Shown here: piece by piece, positions 24,749 to 33,817 of the stretch
How the letters are laid out: every line of letters begins with the position of its first letter
Numbering within the stretch: the first letter of the stretch is position 1
Assembly: GCF_000092405.1 (NCBI RefSeq)
Contig: NC_014220.1
Span: 310,001-374,000 of the forward strand
Origin: Syntrophothermus lipocalidus DSM 12680
GTDB taxonomy: Bacteria > Bacillota > Syntrophomonadia > Syntrophomonadales > Syntrophothermaceae
Direction: 5' to 3'
DNA: 64,000 nt
Translations under genes and position numbers: made by a program
The notes under the pieces: generated by a model
Told to the model about the DNA's origin: nothing
What the model saw: the letters and a program-made list of their open reading frames with translations, nothing else
The model's database searches: none

Positions 24749-27535
24749 ATGCATAAGAACGGTGGACGGAAGCGCCTGGTAACGCTGGTCTGCTTGCTGG
24801 CCGTACTGTTAACAACGGTTATTCTGCCAGGAACCGCAGAAGCCCAGGCGAGTCTTAATGACCTTGCTGCCAGGGCGGTGCAGAATAATTATGTCTTGCT
24901 TCAAACTGGGACTCCAGTAGATGACGGTTGGACGAGTTTTGGCGCTTACGATGCATATGTGCTTGATAAGGCCGGAGTCGATTTGAGCAGCTGGGTTTAT
25001 GAGAGCCAGAGTTTTAAGGATAAGGTTCTGGCGAAAACATACCAGATACTGTCCAATCTTAGCGGTACTTATTCATCTAAACTCCTGGCCCAGCATCTGC
25101 TGGCAGCGCAGGCTTTCGGGGATAATGAGAAAGCCAACCAACTGCTCCAGATACTAAACGATCGTCAGACGTGCACGGGGAACGGGTCTTTTGACAACAA
25201 TGCTTTCGGTGATCTCGCGGCTTTTGAGCTTTTGGGAAGGGCAGGGGTAATAGGCCAGGTTTACGACAAAAATGCGGCGATTGAGTATATTTTGAGCCAA
25301 AGGGATACGAGCACCGGGGCTTGGACCAGTTCCTGGAACGATACTGTGGCGACCTGCCAGGCAATCCGAGCTTTGGATTATCTAAAGCACTATGCGTCAG
25401 GGGACCAGACAGATGCTGTGACACAGGCCATAGAGGCGGGCCTCGAATGGCTGAAAGCACTACAGAAAGAGAATGGCAGTTTTCAAGATGACGCTGGTTG
25501 GGAGGACCCCGCGATAGACACGGCTGAAGTCATATATACTTTGAAACTTTTGGAAATAGATCCCCAAACTTGGAAGAGCAGCGCGGAAAACAGTCCGGTA
25601 GACTACTTACTGACCGGAGTACAGAACGAAGATGGTACTTTCGGCAGCAGCAAGAACATAATGGATAACACCTGGGTTCTGGATGCCTGCCTGATGCTGG
25701 GCGCAACCCTGAGCAACGATCAGCCCGTTGGTGTATTTATCAGGCCTGCACAAGCAAGTGTTAGGGTAGGAGACCAGCAGGATCTCACTGCGAAACTCCT
25801 CCGCCTAGACGGAACCGAGACCGATGTGACAACGCAAGCAGTATGGGAAGTAAGTGATGACAGTGTCGCCAGTATAGATACTGGAGGCGTGCTTAGTGCC
25901 CTTGCTCCAGGTACCACCCTGGTGAGGGCGAGTTACGGGAGTCTGACCGGAACGGCAACGGTAACAGTAGCTGCCGCGAATTCTGGGTCAGGCACGACCT
26001 CGGGATACCAGACAGTAACGGTGAACATAGCTGTGGTGGGAAAGGGTGGAAACCTTCTGTACGGCCCAGGATCAGTGGAACTTTCTCCAAACGATAGATT
26101 CGGGCTGACAGCGATGGGGGCTTTGGACAAAACGGGTTTGAGCTGGGAGTTTTCGAGCCAGTGGCCCGGGCTGGTGGTTGCTATAGAAGGCGAACGAAAC
26201 GAGGGAATGAACGGCTGGTGCTACAGCGTGAACGGCAGCATGCCGAGTGTTTTACCCGGCGACTGCTCAGTACGCCAAAATGACAAGATCATCTTTTGGT
26301 ACAGCACCAACGCCATGTCCGGCGGTCCCAAGTGGGAAGATCTCGTCAGCGGTAAATACCTGCAAGAGGCTCAGACAACAGCGATAAGCCCGGAGATTGT
26401 GCAAGCGGTAAAGGAAGCCGTCAGCCAATACCAGAACGAACTCGGGCAGGTGTTGACCGGGATCAAGATCCTCAACCAAGATCACATCATGTCAAAATCC
26501 GAGGTCGAAGCTTTGAAAAAGGAGTTGGCGGAAAACCGGGTATCCGTAACCGTGAAGGTGGGAACGGAAGAAGCCGTGCTGGCAGATACCAAACAGGAGG
26601 TGTCGTTGCTCATACCCGCCAAGGCCTTGAACGAGACGGTAGAAATATCGCTCAAGGAATTGAATTCGTCCCAAGTTGACGTGCAGGTCCCGGGCAAAAT
26701 CGCTTCATCCCTTTACGAGCTTGAGCCCAGTGGTACCAAGTTCGCTTCGCCCGTAACCGTTATTATTAAGCTTCCGATAGATGAGGGTCTAAAGCTCGAA
26801 CTCCTGACCCCGGCTTGGTACGACGAGAAGGATAAACAATGGGTGCCCATTCCCGGACTGATAGATGCCAAGAAGGGGCTGGCCATATTCAAAACCGACC
26901 ATTTCACCAAGTTTGCGGTGGTCGAGTTGCCGCCGACGAACCAGGTGGTCGTGACAAAACAACCGGAGAAGACCATTTCCTTCCCCGATGTCGGTGAGAA
27001 GTTCGCTTGGGCCAAAGAAGCTATAGAGTACCTGGCGGCCAAGGGTGTTGTCCGCGGAACCGGCAAGGGCTTCGAACCGGCTCGCCCGGTGATCAGGGCG
27101 GAATTCGCGGCCATGTTGGCAAACGCCTTAGGCTTGACTCCGGACAAGGTCAGGGGTACCGGCTTCCGGGATGTAAAGTATGAAGACTGGTTTGCAGGTG
27201 TTGTCGGGGCGGTAGCCAACCAGGGCTTAGCCGGTGGTTACCCTGACGGAACTTTTGGTCCCGGCCGAACCATAACCCGCTTCGAGATGGCCTCGATCCT
27301 AGCCCGGATGCCCGCAGTGCCAGCACCCGGACAGCTAAGCCAAACAGTTCTAAGAGATAAAGAATCTACCCCTGCTTGGGCTCGGAAAAGCGTGGAGTAC
27401 GTTGTAGAACGCGGCCTCATGAGAGGATGTGAAGGATCGACTTTCCAGGGTCAAAGGAGCACCACCCGGGCAGAAGCGGCGGTGGTCGTCTACAGGTATT
27501 TGAAATCGCAGGCCGCAGAACCAGGGTCAAAATAG
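24749..27535 (+). CDS. S-layer-anchored transcobalamin-like protein (alpha/alpha toroid + Big-2-like + DUF4430 + 3 SLH)
   Basis: A roughly 928-aa secreted protein; ATG 24749 follows the SD gagggaggg. In order: a signal peptide ending near GTAEAQA; prenyltransferase/squalene-cyclase-type repeats at about 30-320 (EYILSQRDTSTGAWTSSW, LKALQKENGSFQDDAGWED, LLTGVQNEDGTFGSS); a bacterial Ig-like domain (QDLTAKLLRLDGTETDVT). Next comes a DUF4430 domain with GWCYSVNGSMPSVLPGDCSV, then a ZU5-like segment, then three SLH repeats starting near FPDVGEKFAWAKEAIEYL. The barrel plus DUF4430 pairing is that of intrinsic factor/transcobalamin. With the cobalamin riboswitch upstream and ECF genes downstream, surface corrinoid capture is the best hypothesis. 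Binding itself is not shown. Confidence 0.85.
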   Translation: MHKNGGRKRLVTLVCLLAVLLTTVILPGTAEAQASLNDLAARAVQNNYVLLQTGTPVDDGWTSFGAYDAYVLDKAGVDLSSWVYESQSFKDKVLAKTYQILSNLSGTYSSKLLAQHLLAAQAFGDNEKANQLLQILNDRQTCTGNGSFDNNAFGDLAAFELLGRAGVIGQVYDKNAAIEYILSQRDTSTGAWTSSWNDTVATCQAIRALDYLKHYASGDQTDAVTQAIEAGLEWLKALQKENGSFQDDAGWEDPAIDTAEVIYTLKLLEIDPQTWKSSAENSPVDYLLTGVQNEDGTFGSSKNIMDNTWVLDACLMLGATLSNDQPVGVFIRPAQASVRVGDQQDLTAKLLRLDGTETDVTTQAVWEVSDDSVASIDTGGVLSALAPGTTLVRASYGSLTGTATVTVAAANSGSGTTSGYQTVTVNIAVVGKGGNLLYGPGSVELSPNDRFGLTAMGALDKTGLSWEFSSQWPGLVVAIEGERNEGMNGWCYSVNGSMPSVLPGDCSVRQNDKIIFWYSTNAMSGGPKWEDLVSGKYLQEAQTTAISPEIVQAVKEAVSQYQNELGQVLTGIKILNQDHIMSKSEVEALKKELAENRVSVTVKVGTEEAVLADTKQEVSLLIPAKALNETVEISLKELNSSQVDVQVPGKIASSLYELEPSGTKFASPVTVIIKLPIDEGLKLELLTPAWYDEKDKQWVPIPGLIDAKKGLAIFKTDHFTKFAVVELPPTNQVVVTKQPEKTISFPDVGEKFAWAKEAIEYLAAKGVVRGTGKGFEPARPVIRAEFAAMLANALGLTPDKVRGTGFRDVKYEDWFAGVVGAVANQGLAGGYPDGTFGPGRTITRFEMASILARMPAVPAPGQLSQTVLRDKESTPAWARKSVEYVVERGLMRGCEGSTFQGQRSTTRAEAAVVVYRYLKSQAAEPGSK

Positions 27536-27599
27536 GGTGCAAGGCGCAGGGAGTTGAAGGGCCCCGTTTAAGCAGGGACTTTGGGGGAGGAATGATGTT

Positions 27600-28793
27600 T
27601 TGTTAAAACGCCGACTGGGTTTTTGTTTGGCAGTCCTGATGGTTATTTTTCTGGCGGTGGCGGTCGCCGGTTGCGGCGGCCGGGCGGCCAATGATATTAC
27701 CGGCCATAAAACAAAGGAAGCAGCTGTTCAGAGCGCAGGCCCAGACAAAGATGCGGATCGAATCCAGGTTTCGAAAGCGGCCAAAGACGGTGCGGCAAAA
27801 AACGATACCGTTCAGGAGAAAACGCTTGGGAAAACGGCGGACACTAAGGAGCCTACCGGGACAAAAGCAAGTCCCGGTACCGATTCTGACCAGGATGCTT
27901 TTCTCGAAAAAGGTGAGGGAAAAACCGGACAAACCGCTGCTACGGTGCACCTCGTGGTAACGAAAGACTTCGGAAGCTCGAAACTTCTGGACAAGAAGGT
28001 TCGCATGGAACCCGGCTGGACAGTGTTCGATGTTCTCCAAGCTAACTGTCAGGTGAAAACGGGGTACAGCGGCGGCTTGATTACCGGGATCAACGGGGTA
28101 GAGTCGCAGAGTGGGGGGTTCTCAGGCCCACGGGAAGACTGGTTTTTCTTTGTCAACGGTATCTGCTCGGACGTAGGGGCAGGCGATTACGAGCTGAGGG
28201 CTGGCGATTCGGTGTGGTGGGACTACCATTCATGGGATACTTTTGGATTGGTTAACTCGGCAGTGATAGGCTGCTACCCGGAGCCGTTCCTCCATGGCTA
28301 CCGCGGGAAAACAAGGCGAACTACCGTTTTGTGCGCTCCAGGGAGCTTGGACCTTGGAGAGACCCTGAAAGAGGCCCTAAAAGCCAGCGGAGTTTCTTCG
28401 GTTGGGGTTCGAATTCTGAACGAGAGCCTGCTTTCATCGAGATCGGGACCAACCATCGTGGTAGGCGAGTGGAGACATCTAAAAGACAGCCCTTACCTAG
28501 ACAAGCTGAACCAAGGATACCGGCGGAACGGGACGTTTGTCCACTTCACCGAGGATGGAGTCGAACTGCTCGATTGTAGGGGAGAACCCGCGCGGGTGTA
28601 TGCTACTAACGCTGCGGTCATAGCGGCTACCGGCGAGGGACTGGGAGATGGCAGTCCTCTGTGGCTGGTAATAGGTATCGACCGCGAGGGGCTGGAGCAA
28701 GCGGTCGAGGCCCTGGCCGGGCGGCCGGAGAAAATATCCGGGCTGTACAGTGCAGCTGTCGTGGAAGGTAAAGTAATGAGGTTACCGTTCTAA
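27600..28793 (+). CDS. DUF4430 domain lipoprotein
   Basis: The 397-aa product starts at TTG 27600, 12 bases after SD ggagg. A lipoprotein signal ends at AVAVAGCGGR, followed by a roughly 90-residue Lys/Thr/Asp-rich linker. The DUF4430 (transcobalamin C-terminal-like) domain runs from about 115 to 215, with VRMEPGWTVFDVLQ, EDWFFFVNGICSDVGAGDYE and GDSVWWDYHSWD. A further 180-residue domain of unknown type follows. Membrane-tethered, it could relay ligand from the SLH-anchored protein upstream to the ECF transporter downstream. Confidence 0.85.
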   Translation: MLKRRLGFCLAVLMVIFLAVAVAGCGGRAANDITGHKTKEAAVQSAGPDKDADRIQVSKAAKDGAAKNDTVQEKTLGKTADTKEPTGTKASPGTDSDQDAFLEKGEGKTGQTAATVHLVVTKDFGSSKLLDKKVRMEPGWTVFDVLQANCQVKTGYSGGLITGINGVESQSGGFSGPREDWFFFVNGICSDVGAGDYELRAGDSVWWDYHSWDTFGLVNSAVIGCYPEPFLHGYRGKTRRTTVLCAPGSLDLGETLKEALKASGVSSVGVRILNESLLSSRSGPTIVVGEWRHLKDSPYLDKLNQGYRRNGTFVHFTEDGVELLDCRGEPARVYATNAAVIAATGEGLGDGSPLWLVIGIDREGLEQAVEALAGRPEKISGLYSAAVVEGKVMRLPF

Positions 28794-28813
28794 GGGAAGG
28801 CAGGAAAGTAGCG

Positions 28814-29728
28814 ATGCTGGCTTACCGGAAAAAAGGCAACTTGATTCATACGCTCCATCCGGTTACTATGCTGGTATTTATCCTGTCGGTATTCCTGCTG
28901 TCCCTGGTGTTTTCTCATCCTGCTTACCTCTTGGGCCTGTTCGTGGCAGTTGGAGCGGTCATTATCGCCTCTGATACTGCTCGGGAATGGCGGTCGTACA
29001 TGAAGCTGACACTGGCTATGATTCTCTTAATCGTTCTAATTAACGCTGTGGTGGGGCAGGCTGGTTCAACCCCGCTGTTCTCCGGGGCCAGGGTGCCTCT
29101 TTTGCGTCATTTGAGGGTAACCGTGGAAGGCCTGGCTTACGGAGCAGGCATGGGGCTGAGGCTCTTGGTTGTAATAAGCGTTTTTTGCCTGTACACCTAT
29201 GCGGTGCACCCCGACAAGATATTGAGCCTGCTCAGCCGCTGGATGACGAGGGCCACTCTTGTCATAACCCTTGCTACCCGCCTTTTTCCTTTGATGATAG
29301 GTGATTTTTACCGGATAACCGAGGTCCAGCGCTGCCGGGGCGTTAAGTTCGAAGTCGGCAGGTGGTGGGAGCGTGCGGGCAATCTGGTTCCGGTAGCCAG
29401 CGTCCTGTTACTTTCTTCGCTTGAGCGTTCGTTGCTCCTGGCCGAGTCCATGCACGCTAGGGGCTTCGGGAGTGGGCCTCGGAGCTATTACCGGAGGGAG
29501 CTGTGGCGACCGCGGGACTGGTTGGTAATGGCAGGCGTGATGATCGGAGCAATTACCGCGTTAGTAGCCGTGGGGCGGGGCTGGTCCGATTATATGTACT
29601 ACCCTCGCCTGGCAGCTATTACTGGTAGGGAAGTCGGCCTGGCCTCGGTCATGACTGCTATGTTTTCAGTACCTGCTGTTCTCGCTTGGGGGTGGAAAAG
29701 TTGGCCTTGGTTAAGATCGAAAATCTGA
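28814..29728 (+). CDS. ecfT: ECF transporter transmembrane component EcfT
   Basis: The 304-aa protein has five to seven hydrophobic helices. The two EcfT coupling motifs, small-Arg-Gly triplets in the cytoplasmic helices, are EVQRCRGVKF (about 173-182) and SMHARGFGSG (about 217-226). They contact the ATPase pair. It follows the DUF4430 lipoprotein by 20 bp and overlaps the ATPase gene. EcfT couples ATP hydrolysis to toppling of the substrate-binding S component. Confidence 0.92.
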   Translation: MLAYRKKGNLIHTLHPVTMLVFILSVFLLSLVFSHPAYLLGLFVAVGAVIIASDTAREWRSYMKLTLAMILLIVLINAVVGQAGSTPLFSGARVPLLRHLRVTVEGLAYGAGMGLRLLVVISVFCLYTYAVHPDKILSLLSRWMTRATLVITLATRLFPLMIGDFYRITEVQRCRGVKFEVGRWWERAGNLVPVASVLLLSSLERSLLLAESMHARGFGSGPRSYYRRELWRPRDWLVMAGVMIGAITALVAVGRGWSDYMYYPRLAAITGREVGLASVMTAMFSVPAVLAWGWKSWPWLRSKI

Positions 29729-31404
29729 CCTATTACTATCCCGGCACGGAAAAGCCAGCTTTAGACAGGATCAACTTGTCTATCCCTGAGGGACAGTTCG
29801 TTCTGGTAATCGGGGGTTCGGGAAGCGGAAAGTCCAGTCTGCTCCGGGTTATAGCCGGTTTGATCCCCGGTTTTTACGGGGGCAAATACGGCGGCAGGGT
29901 TTATCTCGACGGTACCGAATTGCGGGAACTCGACAAAAGAAGCCTGGTACAGAAGGTGGGTATAGTCTTTCAGGATCCCGAGGCGCAGATGGTTATGACC
30001 GGGGTGGAGCAGGAAATCGCTTTTGGCCTTGAAAACCTCGGGCTGCCTCCCAAGCTTATGAGACGCCGGGTGATGGAGGTCACGGAAGCTCTCTCGTTAA
30101 CAGGCTCTCTTTCCCGATTTATTCCAGAGCTGTCGGGCGGGGAAAAACAAAAGGTGGCCTTGGCTTCGGTCCTGGCAATGCAGCCAGAGGTGTTGTTGCT
30201 AGACGAACCCACATCGCAGCTCGATCCCGTGGCGGGAGAGGAAATACTCACCATGGTGAGGAGGCTGAACGAGGAAAACGGTATCACGGTGGTCCTGATC
30301 GAGCAACGCCTGGAGAGGTGTTTTCACCTGGCCGACCGGGTGCTGGTGATGGACGAGGGGAGGATTGTTTATGACCACCACGCTCCCGAGGCCATGGCTG
30401 AATGGGCTGTGAGGGGCGGGACGCCGTTTGTCCCTCCTCTGCCCAAGTTGTTTGCCAGCGTGGGGAGCTGGAGCATTCCGGTTACGGTCAAAGAAGGACG
30501 AAGGCTTCTCAGGAACTGGATTTCGAACTGCGGTTTTCCAGCTTCGACATGTGCTGAGGACAGGCTACGCGTAGTCAAGGCTGACTCCCAGAAACCTGTG
30601 CTAGAGGTCCAAAAACTCTGGTTCATTTATCCTAGTGGAACCGAAGTGCTGAAATCAGTCGACTTAGACATTCAACCGGGCAAATTCGTGGTCATAATGG
30701 GAGAGAACGGGGCAGGAAAGACTACTCTTCTCAAAAACATAAACGGCTTGCTCAGACCGTCTCGTGGACGGGTTATCATTGTGGGGCGGGATACCGGAAT
30801 GCTGCCCGTTGAAGAGCTGGCAAAGACGGTCGGATACCTATCGCAGAACCCTAACGATTATTTGTTTATGCCTACGGTAAGGCAGGAGATAGAGTTTACT
30901 CAGAAAAACCTGGGACTTGAGAACGATGCAACCGGGAAGCAGATTCTAAATAGGCTGGGCCTGGAAACGATTGCTGACCGTAATCCCCGCGATTTGAGTA
31001 CCGGGGAACGCCAGCGGGTGGCACTGGCTTCGGTTCTGGCAGCCAGGCCCGAGCTGCTGCTTTTGGACGAGCCCACCCGGGGTCTCGATTATAGATTAAA
31101 AGAAGAATTGGGCGGCCTCTTGCTGGAGCTCAAAGCCGGGGGAGCTACTGTGGCCGTAGTAACGCACGATGTCGAGTTTGCTGCTGAATACGCTGATGAG
31201 ATAGTGTTGATGGCGGCAGGAGAGGTTATGGAACAAGGAAGCAAGTACGATGTGCTTACAGGTTCGACCTTTTATTCACCGCAGTTGAACAAACTGTTCC
31301 ACAACATTATTCCTGGCATAGTTACCTTTGACCAGGCTAGGGAAGCCTTAGCCAGCTTGATGAACTGCGTTGAGCACGAGGGCGGGGCTTCCTTCCGGGG
31401 GTAA
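29692..31404 (+). CDS. ecfA: ECF transporter ATPase, two fused nucleotide-binding domains
   Basis: About 570 aa with two complete ABC ATPase domains. Domain 1 has Walker A GGSGSGKSS, Q-loop VFQDPEAQMV, signature ELSGGEKQKVALA and Walker B EVLLLDEPTSQLD. Domain 2 has Walker A GENGAGKTT, signature DLSTGERQRVALA and Walker B ELLLLDEPTRGLD. EcfA1 and EcfA2 are often separate genes; here they are one chain. The start is uncertain: GTG 29692 or TTG 29701, both inside the end of ecfT. Confidence 0.94.
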   Translation: MEKLALVKIENLTYYYPGTEKPALDRINLSIPEGQFVLVIGGSGSGKSSLLRVIAGLIPGFYGGKYGGRVYLDGTELRELDKRSLVQKVGIVFQDPEAQMVMTGVEQEIAFGLENLGLPPKLMRRRVMEVTEALSLTGSLSRFIPELSGGEKQKVALASVLAMQPEVLLLDEPTSQLDPVAGEEILTMVRRLNEENGITVVLIEQRLERCFHLADRVLVMDEGRIVYDHHAPEAMAEWAVRGGTPFVPPLPKLFASVGSWSIPVTVKEGRRLLRNWISNCGFPASTCAEDRLRVVKADSQKPVLEVQKLWFIYPSGTEVLKSVDLDIQPGKFVVIMGENGAGKTTLLKNINGLLRPSRGRVIIVGRDTGMLPVEELAKTVGYLSQNPNDYLFMPTVRQEIEFTQKNLGLENDATGKQILNRLGLETIADRNPRDLSTGERQRVALASVLAARPELLLLDEPTRGLDYRLKEELGGLLLELKAGGATVAVVTHDVEFAAEYADEIVLMAAGEVMEQGSKYDVLTGSTFYSPQLNKLFHNIIPGIVTFDQAREALASLMNCVEHEGGASFRG

Positions 31405-31451
31405 TTTCGAGGCGAAACGGCAAACAGTAAAAAGCGGGGGAGTGCATAAGC

Positions 31452-32993
31452 GTGAAAAAGAAAGTTTTCGCAATAGGGCTTAGTTTAGCGCTGTTTTTAG
31501 TTTTAGTGAGCTCGCAGGCAGCTTTGGCCGGTTACCCAGTGACGGGTTCAGAGGCGGCATCCAGCCTGGCAAGAGCTGTTCAATACCTGCACCGTGTCCA
31601 GAACCGCGACGGTGGTTTTCCGGCGAAGCCAGGAGGCGAGAGCAGCCAGGCGGTCACTTGCTGGGTCATCATGGCTTTAGAGGCAGCGGGAGAAGATGTC
31701 GCGGGCACGGCGTGGGCGCCGTCTGGTAAGAGCCCTTTGGATTACCTAGAAACTTGTAAGGACCATATACAAGAGACTTGTGATTATGCTCGTTTGTTAC
31801 TGGCTCTTAGTGCAGCCGCAAAAGATCCTAAGTACAAAGAGCTGGACTTGACGGAAAAGATAAGTTCTTTTCAACAGAGCGATGGGGCGTTCTTCCAGCC
31901 CGGTCGAGGAGAAAAAGGGATGATAAACGCCCACATGTGGTCGGTACTGGCTCTGGCCTCTGCCGGAAAAAAGATTCCAAACCAAGATAAGGCCCGGGAG
32001 TGGCTGTTAGCCCGGCAGAACGGGGACGGGGGCTTTAGCTGGTTAGAGGGGTACCAGAGTGATGCGGATGATACGGGAGTAGCCCTTCAGGTCTTGGTGC
32101 TTTTAGGAGAAAACCCCAATAATTCGACTGCGGTAAAAAACGCGCTGGCTTACATCAAGAGGTGCCAGGAGGACAACGGGGGATTCAACTGTGGTGATGC
32201 GTGGATGGCCAGCGGTGCCAATGCCGCTTCCGATGCCTGGGTCATACAGGGGTTAATAGCTGCGGGGGAAGACCCTCAAGGCCTCAAGTGGTCGAAAAAC
32301 GGAAAGAACGCCGTGACTCACCTTCTAAGCTTACAAAACAGCGATGGTTCCTTCAACTGGAAGGAAGGACTGGCCTCTTCGCCCGTCACGATGACCGCCT
32401 ATGCGGTGACGGCTTTGGCCGGAAAGCCGTTTCCGGTAAATGTTAACTACTGGAAACAATCGAAAAGTGAATCGAAAAGCGTTTTTTCCGACCTTACTCC
32501 GGAATACTGGGCTTATGACTCCATAATGAAGCTGGTACAGGTCAAGGCTCTGGGCGGGTACCCGGACGGGAGTTTTAGGCCGGAAAACCGGGTAACGAGA
32601 GCAGAGTTAGCGGTGTTCTTGTATAGAGGGCTGGGTTTGGAAGAGGCAGAGAGCAAAGCCAGCAATGGATTCGCCGATGTTCCTAAGAATTACTGGGCTG
32701 GTCAGGCTATCGCGGCCGTGGTAAGCAAAGGTTATATGAAGGGCAAGCCTGGCGGTTTATTTGACCCTAACGGTAAGATCACCGGAGCCGAACTGGCGAG
32801 TATACTGGCGAGGGCCTTGCCCCCTGATAAAGCCGGTTCCGTAACCGCTGGCCCATACTGGTATTCAGCGTCTGTAGAAGCAGCCCGGAAAAACGGGTTG
32901 TTGTATCCTGATTTCCAAGCCGCGCTTCCTGCCACCAGGGCCCAGTGTGCTTACAGCATCGCGCAATTAAGGAATGTATTAGGAATGAAATGA
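31452..32993 (+). CDS. S-layer-anchored alpha/alpha-toroid repeat protein
   Basis: The 513-aa product has a clear signal peptide ending at AALAGYP. About five prenyltransferase/squalene-cyclase-type repeats follow (VQNRDGGFPAKPGG, FQQSDGAFFQPGRG, ARQNGDGGFSWLEG, CQEDNGGFNCG, LQNSDGSFNWKEG), then about three SLH repeats from FSDLTPEYWAYDSIMKL. It is related to the 928-aa protein but lacks Ig-like and DUF4430 domains. Within this ECF operon it is probably a second ligand-binding barrel. GTG start with SD gggggag. Confidence 0.85.
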   Translation: MKKKVFAIGLSLALFLVLVSSQAALAGYPVTGSEAASSLARAVQYLHRVQNRDGGFPAKPGGESSQAVTCWVIMALEAAGEDVAGTAWAPSGKSPLDYLETCKDHIQETCDYARLLLALSAAAKDPKYKELDLTEKISSFQQSDGAFFQPGRGEKGMINAHMWSVLALASAGKKIPNQDKAREWLLARQNGDGGFSWLEGYQSDADDTGVALQVLVLLGENPNNSTAVKNALAYIKRCQEDNGGFNCGDAWMASGANAASDAWVIQGLIAAGEDPQGLKWSKNGKNAVTHLLSLQNSDGSFNWKEGLASSPVTMTAYAVTALAGKPFPVNVNYWKQSKSESKSVFSDLTPEYWAYDSIMKLVQVKALGGYPDGSFRPENRVTRAELAVFLYRGLGLEEAESKASNGFADVPKNYWAGQAIAAVVSKGYMKGKPGGLFDPNGKITGAELASILARALPPDKAGSVTAGPYWYSASVEAARKNGLLYPDFQAALPATRAQCAYSIAQLRNVLGMK

Positions 32994-33029
32994 GGGAGAA
33001 ACGATTATTGAAGGATGCGGCAATGAAAC

Positions 33030-33728
33030 ATGAACCGAAAAGCTCTTAAATTAACCTTTACGGTTGTGGTCCTGTCGTTAATATCGGGTTTGTTTGCGAA
33101 GCTGTGGTTCAGCAGGGAAGTGAACTGGGCTTTACTGTTAACCGTGGGTATCGCTTTGGTTATCGGGGTTGTATTGTGGCGGTTCGAATGGGGTAGGGTC
33201 AACTCCAGGCAGATGGCGGTTGTCGCTACTATGTCGGCATTGGCTGCCATATCTCGGGTACCGTTTGCGGCGATCATGGGGCTCCAGCCCACGACTTTTG
33301 TGGTCATGATAACCGGGTATGTTTTTGGGCCGCAAATGGGGTTTGTGGTCGGTGCGGTTGCCGCCTTGGTTTCGAATTTCTTTCTGGGACAGGGGCCGTG
33401 GACTCCCTGGCAGATGTTCTGCTGGGGCGTGTGCGGGGTGATTGCAGGGGCGTTGGCCAGGTACCAGAAAGGATTTAATTCTGCTATTTTCGCGGTTGTG
33501 GGCGGGGTGTGCGGGTATCTTTTCGGCTGGGTGATGGACTTTTGGTACTGGGTAGGCTTTGTTTACCCGTTGACGTGGAAGACCTTTGTGGCCGCTTATG
33601 CGGCCAGCCTGCCGGCAGATACTTTACACGCCATCGGTAATGTGGTTTTTGCCATGGTATTTGGCAAGCCGTTTTATTCGATTTTGTATCGGTTCAAGAC
33701 AAGGTTTTCGGTCGATTACATCGAATAG
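33030..33728 (+). CDS. ECF transporter S component (probable cobalamin/corrinoid specificity)
   Basis: The 232-aa membrane protein has about six to seven helices. The ECF S-component pattern is present: an N-terminal alanine-rich helix (ATMSALAAISRVPFAA), VFGPQMGFVVGAVAALVSN and the conserved loop FFLGQGPWTPWQMFCWG. The last motif is, from memory, typical of the CbrT-like group predicted for cobalamin. It closes the riboswitch-2 cluster, so corrinoid uptake is the natural assignment. Specificity cannot be proved from sequence alone. Confidence 0.82.
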   Translation: MNRKALKLTFTVVVLSLISGLFAKLWFSREVNWALLLTVGIALVIGVVLWRFEWGRVNSRQMAVVATMSALAAISRVPFAAIMGLQPTTFVVMITGYVFGPQMGFVVGAVAALVSNFFLGQGPWTPWQMFCWGVCGVIAGALARYQKGFNSAIFAVVGGVCGYLFGWVMDFWYWVGFVYPLTWKTFVAAYAASLPADTLHAIGNVVFAMVFGKPFYSILYRFKTRFSVDYIE

Positions 33729-33817
33729 CTTTATTGAGGTCATAACTGGTGAGGGCATTACTTTTTGTATTGCAAATTAGGTCAGGCGCACATGCCTAGA
33801 GATGGAGGGAGTTGCGA

